From Toxonevra muliebris (lineage: Eukaryota > Arthropoda > Insecta > Diptera > Pallopteridae), in NCBI GenBank assembly GCA_963691655.1, contig OY829329.1, positions 10,740,708-10,804,707 of the forward strand: a stretch of 64,000 nt of DNA. The letters are read 5' to 3'. Shown here one piece after another: positions 1 to 12,964 of the stretch (its first letter is position 1; every line of letters starts with the position of its first letter). The notes under the pieces are model-generated. The model saw nothing but the letters and a program-made list of their open reading frames with translations, did no database searches and was not told the DNA's origin. The translations under genes and the position numbers were made by a program.

Positions 1-179
1 TGGGAATTTTCAAAGTATTTCAAAAAATAATAAAATACCTAACTAACCCGATTTTAGAACTTAAAAAATGATTTCTGTTGTAACCGGCGTTATGGGTTTA
101 TAGCTAAAATTTAAAGCATTACTTATAACTAGTTAGGAGCAATGATAAAAAAAATACATCGGAACAGGAAATCAAATCG

Positions 180-2405
180 AAATTCAAACCTAAAGTGAGG
201 CCGAAATTCAAATAGACCCAAAGTCAGATAAATGTACTCCACAAATCGGACGACATGTGGGAATCTAGAACAGTGCAAACCGAAACCGAATTGCGACCGA
301 AATTCTGACCCAACCTCGTACTAAAATTTAGACTAAAAATTCAGACCAAAACTGAGACCAAAATTTAGAACGAATTGAGGCCGGAATTCAGACTCAAACT
401 TAGACTAAAGTCAGACCCAAGTAGATTTCGATCACCTATTTGACCAAATCCAGGCAAAAAAAAAGTCACCTAGATTCAGTTCAAAAATTAGTTCCAATTC
501 TCTGGTATCACAATGAGTCTAATATGTGCTTAAGTGGGCTTTCAAGTAGAAGGCTGCCACTCCAGCCTAACGTAGATCAAATTCGGAAAAAAACAGACCG
601 AAATTTGGATGAAAATTCTGACTCAAACTCAATCCAAATTTAAATAAAAAATTTGGCCTAAATTGAGGCAAAAAAACAGGCCACAATGCCAAATTCGGTT
701 CAAAATTAAAAATAAATCCTGATCAAAACTACGACTAATTTTGAGACCAAAATACTGATGGAGGTTCAGCCCCCAACTCTGACCAACTCAGACTTAATTT
801 AGACCATAAATTAAATCGAATTCAAACGAAAAGCGAAACAAAAGTCAATGTAAAAATTAGACTCAAAGTCAGACCATAATTCAGACTAAACTCTGACCAA
901 AACTTAGACTAATATTTAGATCAGTCCGCCCAAAATCAAAGCAAAATTTAGACCCAAGCAGACTGGAATTTAGATAGTAATTCGGACCCAAATAATTTTA
1001 GGCTGAAATGCAGATCAAATTCTGATAAAAAATTAGATCGAAATTCAGATATAAAAACCGACCAAACTGAGGTAAAAATCTAAACTAAATTTAAGCCAGA
1101 AATCAGATCAAAATACACACTCAATTCAGATTCAAATTAGAGCTAATATTTAAATTTAATTCTGATCAAAGCTACGACTAGCATTTAGACCAAAATACAG
1201 CTCCAAAATCACACTAAATGCAGAGCACAAATCCAGTCCAAAAACTGGTCTTAAATTCAGACTTAATTCTGACCAAAAACTTTGACTAACATTCAAATCA
1301 AAAATCAATATCGAAAATCAGACACAAACTTAAACCAAACTAAGGTAAAAAATCTGAACGAAATTCAGACCAAAGATCATATTAAAATAAAGACTAAATT
1401 CAGACCAAAACTCGAACCAAAATTTAGATTTAGTTGTGATCAAAGTTACGACTAACATTTAGACCAAAATTCAGCCTCAAAATCAAACTAAATTTAGATC
1501 ACAAATCCAGGCCAAAAGTGGTCTTAAACTAAGACTATATTCTGACCAAAACTCAGACTATATTCTGACCAAAACTCAGACTATATTCTGACCAAAACTC
1601 AGACTAACATTCAAATTAAGAATCAGATATTAGTTCAGAAACCGGATCAAAATTCAGGCCTAAACTTAAACCGAGAAGAACGAAATTTAGTTCGAAATTT
1701 TAACCCAGATCAAAATTCAGGCCTAAACTTAAACTGAGAAGAACGAAATTTAGTTCGAAATTTTGACCAAAATTTAGTTCGAATTCCAAACTCAGACAAA
1801 ATCGAGATGAAATATCGGAGATAAGTTCAATCTAAAAATCAAACCAAAATTCAGACCGAATTCAGACGAAATTTCAGAACGAAACAGAATTAGAAATCAA
1901 ACCAAAAGATGAACGAATGCCAGTTCAAGAATTAGACTAAAAAATTTAGATAATAAATTTAACTCAATTTAGATCAAAAATCAGACCAAATAAAAACCAA
2001 AAGCAAAACGAAAGTCAGTCCAAAAATTAGAGAAAAAATTTTGATCCAAACTCAGACTAAAGCAAGCCGAAAATCAAACAAAATTCAAATTAAATTCTGA
2101 CCTAAACTCAGACCAAATTAGGTTAAAATTCTGCCCCAAATTCGGGGAGGTCTGAAAATCAATCAAAAATAAAAATCCAAATCAAATTCACACAAAAATC
2201 AAATCCATATTCAGGCAAAAACTCAGAATAATTTGAAGCCAAAATTCAAACCAAAGGCAAATCAAAACTCTGACAAAAATACAGACCAAACCAAAACTCA
2301 TACCAAAATGTAGGCCAAACCCCGACCAAAAATCCAAATCGAAATTTAGACCAATTTTTGGCTCAAACTCTGACCACACATCAAATCAAAATTCAAACCA
2401 AACTT
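180..2405. repeat. Degenerate A-rich tandem array (GACCAAAATTCA-like units)
   Basis: About 2.2 kb is built from loosely conserved words such as GACCAAAATTCAGAC, ACTCAGACTAA and GATCAAAATTC on the + strand. Spacing is irregular, near 12-30 bases. Local recent duplications sit inside: a 23-bp unit three times at 1534-1602 and a 63-bp unit twice at about 1645-1765. The + strand is strongly A over T. No convincing open frame exists. The array is interrupted by a LINE tail at 494-573. I read it as an old, decayed minisatellite. A similar word set in the opposite orientation occurs at 4.7-6.3 kb. Confidence 0.75.
494..573 (+). mobile_element. LINE 3'-tail fragment
   Basis: About 80 bases closely match the reverse complement of the LINE 3' end at about 14937-15015. 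Shared words include TGGTATCACAATGAG, GTGCTTAAGTG, GCTTTCAAG and AAGGCTGCCACTCCA, and the fragment ends in CCTAAC as that LINE does. This is a severely 5'-truncated copy of the same family, lying inside the A-rich array. No coding part remains. No target duplication is obvious. Confidence 0.75.
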
Positions 2406-4690
2406 TATTATCAAGATATACAAAAGTAGGGCATCTATAAATTGACCCTGAAATTTAAGATTTAGGAGACTTCTTGTGGGTGGATTCAAAGGAGGAGAAA
2501 AAGTTAGAACTAATAGAATTCATTTTCTTTTCCTGTAAGCTTGTGTTTCTCACTAAAAAAAAAAAATGAAAATATTTTCGTTAAAGCGATAAAAATGAAA
2601 AATCAACCTTGATTAATATGAAATCATAACTAATACTTAAACATTTTAACTGTGCTGGTTGGTTCATTAAGGTTAGAGAGCATAACAGTTAATTACAGCA
2701 GCAACAACAACAGCAGATAAGTAATAACTTCATTAACGACATACAGACATAATTAAAGGTAATTTCCTCATTTGTTTAAGATTGTTTTATGTACTTTTGA
2801 AAGACAAAAAGTAGTTTTTTGTTGTTTTTGTTTTGAATAACCTTCTGGTTAAAGCTGAGGTAATATAGTGTAATTTAAAGTATACATTGTGTGAATAAAG
2901 GCTGCTTGCTATTAATAAGCTTAAGACACTTTCTGTGTTAAATTCATTGCAGCAACTTGGGCAATTTGCCAACCTACTACAAAAAAATATATATATATAA
3001 AATAAAACAATAAATTGTTAATGCTGCATGAGTTCATAGTATGAAAATCAATTTTTCTCTTTACTTTATTACGTTACGATTAAGTGTTTAAGATTTTGAT
3101 TTGAGAATTATGTAAACAATAATATTTCTGATTTAATTGTGCCAAGCCTGAAATTTTTACATGTTTGTTTTTTCTATTTTTGCTTATGGACAGCCCACAA
3201 AAATCTATAAAAAATTATTAATAAATAAATTAAATTCCACCTGCACTTAGAGGCGCGCGTTTTCATTTTTGAAAATCAACAATTTTGCCGCTAGCTTTTG
3301 CATTTTAACATGTTATGTTTATGTTCAAGCACCAATTTTTCAAGCTTGTCAGATTTTGAATGATTTCTTTTTGTACAATATACCGCGTTTTTCATGCAAA
3401 AGTGCAAGCTTATGACGTTCATTCATTCATACATCATTCAAAACATACTACATTGACGTTGACATGCACATAGACGCGTTTGTGTAAATTGTAAAATTGC
3501 ACTGTAATCTGCAAATTTACCTCAAAAAGTTGTAAGCTTTTTTGAACAATCGAATGGAATTTCGCGCATATTTTGTTAAATACTATAATGGACAATGCAA
3601 AACCATTTTCTCTAGACCGTGAATATCATTATAGATTTATTTATCATTTGAGAATTATTTATCCTCTAAATATAAATAAAAATTGCACAAAAATCTACTT
3701 CAATTTTAGAATATTTTTTATGATTAAAGGAAATACAAACTCAATTATATCAATATAGTTTAACAATTTTTCTTTTTTCTTTTAATTTTATATATATGAA
3801 CAAAGAGTTCATCATTGAATTAAATAAAGCAGAAAATTTCACAAGTTTCCCCCCCCCCCCCCCCCATTTTTCTCTACTAAAAGCAAATGTCACAGGCGAT
3901 AACAAAATGTGACATTTAAATATGTATGTTAGCAACACTTCAGGCATTTCCTTTTTATACTCACAATATATGCACTATATGAATGACTCACAGTGCAACA
4001 ACAACATAACGACAATCATGCGCCAAAATATATAGTATTGCTGCTAAAAAACATATACAAACATATTTACACTACTGTAATACACATATACTAAAATACA
4101 TGTACTTACACTCAACAAAAAAAATTATCTGAATGTTTAGCAAACCATTTCTGTTAAAAAAATTTCAGCAAATTTAATTGTCAAAACTATTAAAGCAATA
4201 TTAAATTTTTTGCCAATGATTTTTTCATTGAGAATCTTTTAAAAATTTAGGCATTCATGGGAAAAGGTTATATGTTTTGGTGAAAGTCAGAGATGAGAAG
4301 AAAGTTTCAAAATTATATCAACAAACCATGTCTGTTAAAAATTTTTGAGAAATTTATTTGTCAAAACTAATATTAAAACAATACCACATTTTTTGTTTTG
4401 CTGATGCTTTTTTTATTGAAAATTTTATGGTATTCACTTAAAAATTATACGATTTTTTCTCACATAAATTCTGCAAGAGCGGCGTATATGAAAAAAAAGA
4501 GTGAAAGTTTAGACCAGTATTTAGTTAGTATTGTGGAGAAGAAAATACGTATTTCCTTTGAAATTATACTGCCTTCGTAATCATAATAGACTTAAAGAAT
4601 TTGATACTTTCGATATCCTTCGAATTTCTAGAAGCCTCAATAATTATTTTCTGTTTTCAATTGATTTTTGTTTTAAAAAATGTGTCCTAC
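2406..4690. other. AT-rich spacer with simple repeats and a local tandem duplication
   Basis: No gene is recognisable. It holds a CAG/CAA run near 2697-2716, a (TA) run near 2987, a 17-base C run at 3849-3865, and a diverged direct duplication of about 181-bp period (about 4138-4260 and 4318-4440, sharing the CAAACCAT.TCTGTTAAAA start). Small open frames here are chance. Confidence 0.6.
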
Positions 4691-6300
4691 TGGATACTTA
4701 ATCCTGAGGTTTTCATTTGATTTCTTGTTTTAGGTCTTTTACGTTCGAAACTTCCAGTCGTTGGTCTGCAATATATATAGAATTTGAGTTTTTGTTTCTG
4801 ATCTTTGATCTTTGAACTTTTAGTTTCCGCTATCTAATTTTTAGTTTTAGGTTTCTGAGTTCATTTTTTTTTTTTTTTTTTGATTTATGGTATTTTATTT
4901 GTTTAGTGTTTCCAATGCAGAAAACAATTTCTTATTAAGTGCTTAGTTTTGTTGTCTGTGATCTCTGGTTTTCAGTTTCTGATCTGTGATTTCCAGATTT
5001 TGGTCTATAATACATGAATGGTATTTAAGTTTTGATTTTCGGTCTGTGGTTTTTGATCTTCTAGCAATGAACTCTTGTTTCTGGTCTCTAATTTTTAATT
5101 TTTGGTTTCTCTGCTTTTTTGTCTCTTGTCTGTTTAGTTCATTCCATTGAACAATTTTTAATTGTTGTTCAGCCTTGTAGTTTATGGTTTCTGGATTTTG
5201 GCCTCTGATCTGTGGTATTTGAGCTTTGATTTCTGGTCTGTGAATTTTGAACTGTTTTCTCTAGAACTCGGTGTCTAGTTTTTGATCTCTAGTTTTTGCT
5301 TTCTGGTTTTTTAATTGTAGTCTCTGGTTTCTGGGCTGATTTTGTTTGTTTATTTGATTTTGGGGTTTGTGGCCTCTAGTTTTTTATATCTGATATATGG
5401 TCTTTGGTTTATCGGTTCTGATCTGTGGTCTGTCTTCAGTTTCTGGTTTCTAATATGTGGTATTCGAGCTTCGATTTTGTTTTTTATTTTTAGGTTTTGA
5501 CTTCTGATCTGTGGTTTCTTTTTCTGGTCCCTAATATGTGGTATCTGATTTCTGGTCTGTGATTTTTAATCTGTTTTCTCTGAGCTTCGGTTTCTGGTCT
5601 CTGGTTTTAGTTTTTGAGTTCTGGTTTTTGATCTGTAAATTTTAATTTGCCTCTGGTTTCTAGTTTTCCCATACATTTCCAACCCTTTTTAATAATCAGT
5701 TTTTTTTATCTTTGGTCTCTGATTTTTGTTTCTGATCTGCGGTTGTTTTGTTGTCTGTAGTCTCAAGTTTTTGGGCTCTAATCTGTAGTATCTAGTGTGT
5801 GATATTTGAGTTTTAGTTTCTGGTCTGTGCTTTTCGATTTGTTATTTTTCAACTCCGGTTTATGGCCTCTAATCCTTAGTTTTTGATTTCTAGTTTTTGA
5901 CGTTTAGTCTCTGGTTTCTAATCGCTGGTCTGATTAGTGATTTCATTCTTATAAAAATTTGTCTAATATTTAATTTTATTTTCTGTGATTTCTGGTTTTT
6001 GATCTCTAAATTGTGCCCACCAGTCTTTCGTCTCTAATATGTCGAATTTGTGCTTTAGTTTTTGGTATATGGTTTTTGATCTGCTGTCTGGTTTCTGTAG
6101 TTTTCGTTTATAGTTTTTGGTTTCAGGCTTTTGATCTGTCGTTTCTGGTATGTTGTCTCTGGTCGGTGGTCCCTGATCTATGGTTTCTAGTTTGTGGTTT
6201 CTTGTCTGAGGTTTCTATTTGTAGTATCTTGCATCTTGTAGTCTTTTGTTTTTCCTTTTCTCTTCGCAGTATTTGGTTTCTAATCTTTATTTTTGTAGAT
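4690..6300. repeat. Degenerate T-rich tandem array (GGTTTCTGATCTGTGG-like units)
   Basis: About 1.6 kb is built from recurring words TTTCTGGTCT, GATCTGTGGT, TTTTTGGTTTCTG and GGTATTTGAG. The + strand is strongly T over A. On the - strand it reads as CAGA/GACCA/AAA-rich sequence like the array at 180-2405, so the two may be related arrays in opposite orientation. Units are too decayed to fix one period. The open stretch at 6013-6309 is a by-product of this composition. Confidence 0.65.
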
Positions 6301-8460
6301 ACTTTTTAGTAATGAAAAGGTGTGACTTTCAATCACTCGCATTTCGATCTTCGATCATTAGAATCTTTTATTTTTTCAATGCTATTGAGTGCTGAAAAAT
6401 CCTTTCAATTTTATTCTCTTTCACTTCCAATTTTTTCTTTTTGTGTAAGCATGAGTATTAAACTGAATGAAACAAGCAAAAAGAAATGAAAGCAGCAACC
6501 AGCAGCGGGATAAATATTGCATGCAAAATGCGTACCAATAAAAACATTTATGCTGCTTTCTTGCAAGAGTTTTGTGACATATGTTGCTTTTATGTAGAAT
6601 GTACTTGCAACTGCAGCAATAACAACAACAAAAACAGCAATCATTTATACCCGTATGGGTACAAATACAATATAACAAGAAAGCAAGCAACATTTCCACA
6701 TACATAGTTGATGAACAACAGCAAAGACAACGAAGAATCATGCTGAGTTGTATGTTTGTAATTTCTGCTGCTGTCTTTCGCTACTTTTGTATATTCATCA
6801 TCAGTTGAGTTTACTGTCTTACGTTGACCTTAAGTTAAAAGAACACAAAAAAAATATAATAAAGAAAAATAAAAATAAAAACAAATACTGCGAGCATATT
6901 ATTACAACAACAGTACACATATTGCATATATTGTCATTTGTTGACTTTGTCACATTGTAAATAAAATAAATAAAAAAAAAAACAGTGGCAGCAGCAGCAG
7001 AAGATGAAACAGCAGCACCAACAATTGCATATTTTTCACTCTCCTCCCCCCATATCTCTTTCTTTTGCCTTGACAGTTGTTAACACATTTTAAGAGTTTT
7101 ATTGCAATTGCTGTTGTTGCTTTTACTTTTGTTTTTATTTTTACTGCTGGGTTGGCAATTTTCATTTTGTTGTATTTGTTCATTGTTGACATTTCATGTT
7201 TTCTGTTCTTTCTTTTTGTTTCTTTTCTTTTCTTTTTCTGTATGCTACTAGGAAATCGTAATAAATTACAATAAAATTTTCTAATGTCATTTGTTTTATT
7301 AGTAGTTATTATATTTTTTTTTATTTCTATATTTTTAGCTTAAAAGGCATTGAGGAAACAAAATATACCTAAACTAAGTATATCTAAGTTATGAGCGTGA
7401 ATTGAAAGTAATTGCTTTGATTAGTTGTAGCAATATTTTTTTATGTTTTTTTTTTACTGTTGCTTGTTGCAATCATTTTAGTAGAATCATTTTAATGAAG
7501 TTGAAATGACTTGTTATTTACTTAAATAATGGTTGAGAAATTCTTAAGTTAAAAAAAAAAAGTTATAAATTCTATGATTATTGCTTTTAAAAATACATTT
7601 AGGAATTTGAAATTTTTATCGCCTAAACTCAAAGAATTAAATAATTTTCTGGTTTGTCGGTATGAAAAATTCATTTAACTTTTCCTTTGTCGGTTAGTTT
7701 TACTCCATGGATATTCGATTTGAATTTCACACAGATAAATAACCTAAATACTTACTAGGTGTATCAGCAAAAACAATAGATGCGCTAGAGATGCAAGAAA
7801 ACTACTAACGTAAGAACGTTTAACAAAAGTATTGAATAAAATTAAATCATTCACTAATAAAAGTTCGCTAAGTTGATGGATGATTTGTAATAACAGCTAT
7901 GTTTTAACATGTGCGAATAAAACGACCAAGTTGTTAAGTCTCTTCTTCGTTATATTGAAACTGCTCAGCAGCTAGAGGTGAAACATTTTAATTGATCCCA
8001 TTCATTGGGGTTTAATCGTGGGCATTGTTTTTACCCTTTATAAGAACATTTAACGATGATTTTAATTCGAATCTTTTGCATTTTTTATTTTTTTTTTGCA
8101 AACTGTCATGCTTCTTCTTTAATTTATGGCAGTTCACAATAGAATTTGATGTAGCTTAAATACTTGTTATGTATACATAAAAGCTATATTTATACATGTT
8201 ATCTCTGACTCTTTGTTGTTGCTTTCCCATACAATTATCGCTGCTAAATAGTTATACATAACTAGAAGCAAGTGGCGAATAAAACGCAGCTAACATTACA
8301 TAATTTTATTTAAAATTTCAAGATGAGAGAGAAAAAGTAAAATTATTGAAATCCCACCGCCAACACAGAAAGTAATTTGATTTGTCACTCTCTTTTGATT
8401 TTGATGGCAACTCAAGCATGTACAAATTTTCCATCAATGCCAAAATGCTTGTGGAGTGAA
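6301..8460. other. AT-rich spacer with triplet runs
   Basis: No gene is recognisable. Interspersed AAC/CAG/TTG runs (about 6490-6740, 6980-7015, 7100-7190) create short overlapping open frames on both strands with skewed composition. These are not credible exons. Confidence 0.55.
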
Positions 8461-9560
8461 TTCGCCAGTCGTGTACTGTTTTTGTCGGTACATGTACTGA
8501 TTTCGCAAGTACATGCATTGATTTTGCCCGTGAATGTACTGATTTTGCCAGCACATGTACTGATTTTGCCAGTTCATGTACTATTTCACTAGTTCATGTA
8601 CTGATTTTGCCAGTTCATGTACTATTTCACTAGTTCATGTACTGATTTTGCCAGTTCATGTACTGATTTCGCCAGAACATGTACTGATTTTGCCAGTTCA
8701 TGTACTGATTTCACTAGTTCATGTACTGATTTCACTAGTTCATGTACTGATTTCGCCAGTACATGTACTGATTTCGCCAGCACATGTACTGATTTTGCCA
8801 GTTCATGTACTGATTTCACTAGTTCATGTACTGATTTTGCCAGTTCATGTACTGATTTCGCCAGAGCATGTACTGATTTTGCCAGTTCATGTACTGATTT
8901 CACTAGTTCATGTACTGATTTTGCCAGTTCATGTACTGATTTCGCCAGGACATGTACTGATTTTGCCAGTTCGTGTACTGATTTCACTAGTTCATGTACT
9001 GATTTCGCCAGTACATGTACTGATTTCGCCAGCACATGTACTGATTTTGCCAGTTCATGTACTGATTTCACTAGTTCATGTACTGATTTTGCCAGTTCAT
9101 GTACTGATTTCGCCAGAACATGTACTGATTTTGCCAGTTCATGTACTGATTTCACTAGTTCATGTACTGATTTCGCCAGAACATGTACTGATTTTGCCAG
9201 TTCATGTACTGATTTCACTAGTTCATGTACTGATTTCACTAGTTCATGTACTGATTTCGCCAGAACATGTACTGATTTTGCCAGTTCATGTACTGATTTC
9301 ACTAGTTCATGTACTGATTTTGCCAGTTCATGTACTGATTTCGCCAGAACATGTACTAATTTTGCCAGTTCATGTACTGATTTCACTAGTTCATGTACTG
9401 ATTTTGCCAGTTCATGTACTGATCTCGCCAGTGCATGTACTGATTTCGCTAGTATATGTACTGATTTTTTCCCGTGCATGTATTGATTTCACCAGTACAT
9501 GTACTATGCCCGTACATACACAGATTTCCCCAGCACATGTACTGATTTTCTTGCATTGTT
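8460..9560. repeat. 21-bp minisatellite with higher-order organisation
   Basis: More than 40 tandem copies of a 21-bp unit, of the type TTCATGTACTGATTT followed by CACTAG, TGCCAG or CGCCAG. Variants are ordered: the commonest pattern is a four-unit (84-bp) block of TGCCAG, CACTAG, TGCCAG, CGCCAGAAC types, and a 12-unit (252-bp) block is repeated once almost unchanged. Because 21 is divisible by three and the unit has no stop in several frames, frames of 285-350 codons run through it on both strands. They encode only seven-residue repeats such as SCTDFAS or VHVLISL, and I do not call a gene. Edge units decay gradually on both sides. Confidence 0.93.
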
Positions 9561-9949
9561 TTCAAATTCTGAAATCTATTGAGTTTTGGATTTCTCATTG
9601 TTTTAGTACTGTCGTTTCTGAATCTTGACCTTAAAAATTTATAATTTGCTTACATCTTATTAATATTTCTAAACAAACATTGTGTTTTAATTATTACTTC
9701 ACAATCTTTTAAAGAAAATGCAGACAGAATTATTGATGTTAAATAAACTGAATAAATGTTTTGAGTAGTGGCACATTCACCAATTCAGGTAGAAAGAATT
9801 TGCAATTTTTTTTGATTCCTCACTTCAATCAGCCATTGAAAAAACTTTCAGTTTAATATTCTTTTTTTTTTAGAGGTAAGAAAGAAAGAGATTTGACTTG
9901 AGGATTTTGTAAAGTAAGCATATAATAAGCATAGAAAATGTACTGATTT
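9561..9949. other. AT-rich spacer
   Basis: No gene or clear repeat is seen, except a stray minisatellite word (TGTACTGATTTTT) at its right edge near 9939-9951, just before the next element. Confidence 0.5.
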
Positions 9950-9953
9950 TTAA

Positions 9954-10440
9954 CTCTTTCATACCCAATGTTGCGTATATGCAACATCCACTTTTATGTG
10001 GCATAAATAAAATGTTTAACAGATAATACTATTTGTATTCGGTTCTGTATTCCTATATTCTTCACGTTTGCTGATTGCCGAATATTTGAAATTTCTTGCT
10101 TAAGTAATTTTTTTTTAATGTTTTGTCTTTGAAGTCTAGCAAAAAACCTAAGTGCAAAAATTTTTAATTAAATCTTTTGCGCTATTTTTTGAAAAATAAT
10201 GCATTAAATTATTACTAGATAGATAGATAAGAGAATGTGAAAATCAAAAAATTAGAGAAAAGGAGTTATCCAGTGGTTGCCTACAGCTTCATATCTCTGT
10301 TTTTTTAACATTTAATAAAGGACAAAGAAATCAATGCAGAAGCAAGAAATTTGGTGTCATGATTGTGGAAGACCCAAGTAACCATAATTTCACAACAAAA
10401 GGTTTCTCTCAAGCCTCATTATAATTCGGGCTTCGAAGGG
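9954..10440. mobile_element. piggyBac-like MITE (487 bp, TTAA flanks)
   Basis: The segment is bounded by TTAA on both sides (9950-9953 and 10441-10444). Its ends are imperfect inverted repeats: left CTCTTTCATACCC, right (reverse complement) CCCTTCGAAGCCC. A subterminal palindrome ATGTTGC..GCAACAT lies near 9970-9990. TTAA targets with ends beginning C(C/T)CTTT are typical of piggyBac elements. There is no transposase, so it would be non-autonomous. Two further candidates of this type occur at 44122 and 61936. Confidence 0.6.
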
Positions 10441-10479
10441 TTAAATGCAAATTAAATGCAAATTAAATGCACTTATTAT

Positions 10480-11190
10480 TTAGACAAAAAATCTGACTAC
10501 TCTATGTACATTCAGCCTTTGTGACTATTTCCAAGTGGCTCCAAAGAACATAGATCGAACCGATAATGACCTATAGAAGAATGAAACCTATTTAAAATCT
10601 TTGATTCGACGATACAATTGTGGCCCTGGTGAAGGCTAAAAGTGTCGAAGACCCAAGATTAGTTCAAGAAATTTTAGCTGATGGACTGAACTGAGTTTGA
10701 ATGCCAAAATTAGAAAAGCATATGGGATGCAGGAAAAAATCTACTCAATGAATGGGTTAAACGGATTTTTAATCACGTTTTCCCAGTATGATCTTATAAC
10801 ATTTTTAAACGATGGGTCTAGTACTTACGATAAAATCTGATTTGTACTAATTTTTCAATTCACTTCAAGTTCAATGTACTGATTTTTTAGAAAAAAATCT
10901 AGCTACTCTACATCCATCTCTTGTGACTGTTACCAAGTGATTTCAAGGATTCCATATCAGATCGGACAGAACCTGCAAAGAACGATCCTCGGGAAAACCG
11001 TCTAAAAGCTTCGACCGATGCATCTATAGCCTTGGTGAAGGTTGAAATTGTCGGAGGTACCCACAAAGATTGATTTAAGAAATGCTTGATGGGTTTCACG
11101 AATTTCGAATGGCAGTCACGTGCTCGTTTTTCTCAATATTTTCTTATAAAATTTTAAAACAGTGGGTCTAGTAGCTTTAATATAATCGCA
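10480..11190. repeat. Diverged tandem duplication, about 400-bp unit
   Basis: Copy 1 (about 10480-10835) and copy 2 (about 10885-11190) share ordered words: CTACTCTA, TTGTGACT, CCAAGTG, GGTGAAGG, TGTCG, GGGTCTAGTA. On the - strand copy 2 has a 63-codon open frame at 10908-11099 ending in GNSHKRWM. Copy 1 retains the related LEPLGNSHKG but has stops. The pattern suggests a decayed coding fragment of unknown origin, possibly from a mobile element. I do not recognise the protein. Confidence 0.55.
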
Positions 11191-11199
11191 ACACTTGGT

Positions 11200-12956
11200 T
11201 CATTAACTGATCCGAAAATCTGATAGTAGTTCTTGGAGTAGAACCCAAAAATTATAAATTCTCCATGTTTTGAAAGTCGGATTTATCAACATAGGATATG
11301 CATTGCGAATTTTGTTGTTTGTTTTTTTGTTTTTTTTTTTAAACTGACTAGCGAACTTTTGTTAGTCCCGCTATATTTTTCATATGTATAGGACCAGATC
11401 AGAGACTGTACGCAATTTCAACAATGAATTAATATATCAATGTGTATTTTGCAAATTCAATACATCTTTTGTTTTAAATTTACATCAATTGACGTCAATC
11501 CAACCAATATTTTTTTTTATTTTTTAATTAATATGTCAGCATTTCGCAAACGATGCAGTTAATATTTTCATTAAATTTCAGTTCTTTTTTTTACGATTTT
11601 TATGGTAACAAAAAGAACAATCATGATTTTCGAGAACGGAATAATAAAAAATTGAAAAAAAAAAAAATCAAGAAAATTACGATAAAAAAACAGAAAATAA
11701 TAACCAAACAGCAAAAATATCAATAGAGTTGTTTGCAAAAATCTTAAATTCAAATTCAATGTCGACATTCGTTGACAAAAATAGAAAAAATTAAATAAAA
11801 TAACATACAAAAAATTAAATAAAAAAAAACATAAAAAAAATTAAATAAAAAAAATCTAAAACAAAAGATTCAATTGAAAAAAACTAGCAAATAAAATCTC
11901 GGTTTTAAAAAAAATAACCACAAGAATGTTGGCGATACTCAATAAAAATTACAATACTTCAAATGAAAGCTTGATTAAGTGAAGATGGAACTAAGGCTAA
12001 GGTGTTTAGTTTTAATTCTAAAAAAAATAAAAAAAAAATTAAATATACTACTTAACTATTTATTTTTAAATATAATTCCATTATTATTTAAATATTTGTA
12101 TATAAATCTCTATCTCTCTCTTTCTCTGAAAGTTCCATAAGTTTCCAAGCACTAACTTTAAGGTGTGTTTTGTTTTTAATTACCCTCAAATGTTTGCCTG
12201 ACTGTCGTGTTATTTGTCTCTAAAATCAAAATCACTTGTTGAATGACAAAAATACTTAGATGCTTATGTTAATTTGATATGACATCACTTTAATGTCTCC
12301 CTGATTTCTAATAAAAAAAAATACATAAAAATAACTTGAAATAATTGTTTGTCAATTCATGATGAAAAGATTAGCATTAGAAATACTGAAGAATGATATA
12401 AAACATTAAGCGCTTATATATTTCCATCCAATCCCGCTTTAAACCAGCTTCAATGAAGCTAATATAATTTAAATTGTCAATAACTTGAAAACAGAAACGC
12501 TTGAAAAACTGGCACATTTACAAGTACATAATTGAATGAAATTCATTCATTGAACTAATCAAATGCTTGTTTGAATTTTCCAAGTTTTAATTTTAAAGAC
12601 TAAACTTTATCAGTTGACAAATTCATGAATTTATTTGCATACAAGAATTTATGCAAAAGAAAAAAAAAAACTTACAAACTAAAATTTAGTTACTCTTGAG
12701 GTTTGCATAAATTTTTAATTACTCGAGTTATCAAACTGAATTAATTAGAATGCCAAATGCTGCTATTGCTGTCGTTGTTGTTGCGGGCACAGTGTGTTGG
12801 GAGTGATGAAAAATTATAAGAAAATTTATTATTCACCATATCTTTAGGGGAACTATTCAAAGATGTGTCTCCGTCAGATCATCATAGGCATACAATGCTT
12901 AATTTTCTACTATAAATATTATACTGTCATAGCTCGGATTTATCTGCTGTCTGATA
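11200..12956. other. AT-rich spacer
   Basis: No gene is recognisable. A-rich stretches with repeated AAATTAAATAAAA words occur near 11780-11870, and a short TTG run near 12770. Confidence 0.5.
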
Positions 12957-12964
12957 CAACCAAG

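Noticed and set aside
6421..6741. Cysteine-rich 106-codon frame on the - strand
   Set aside because: Composed of complements of CAG/AAC runs and overlaps open frames on both strands; no domain.
8460..9560. CRISPR-like regular array
   Set aside because: Units are contiguous with no unique spacers, and the DNA is plainly eukaryotic.
8576..9628. 350-codon open frame (VHVLISL repeats)
   Set aside because: Explained wholly by a stop-free 21-bp repeat; frames on both strands are equally long.
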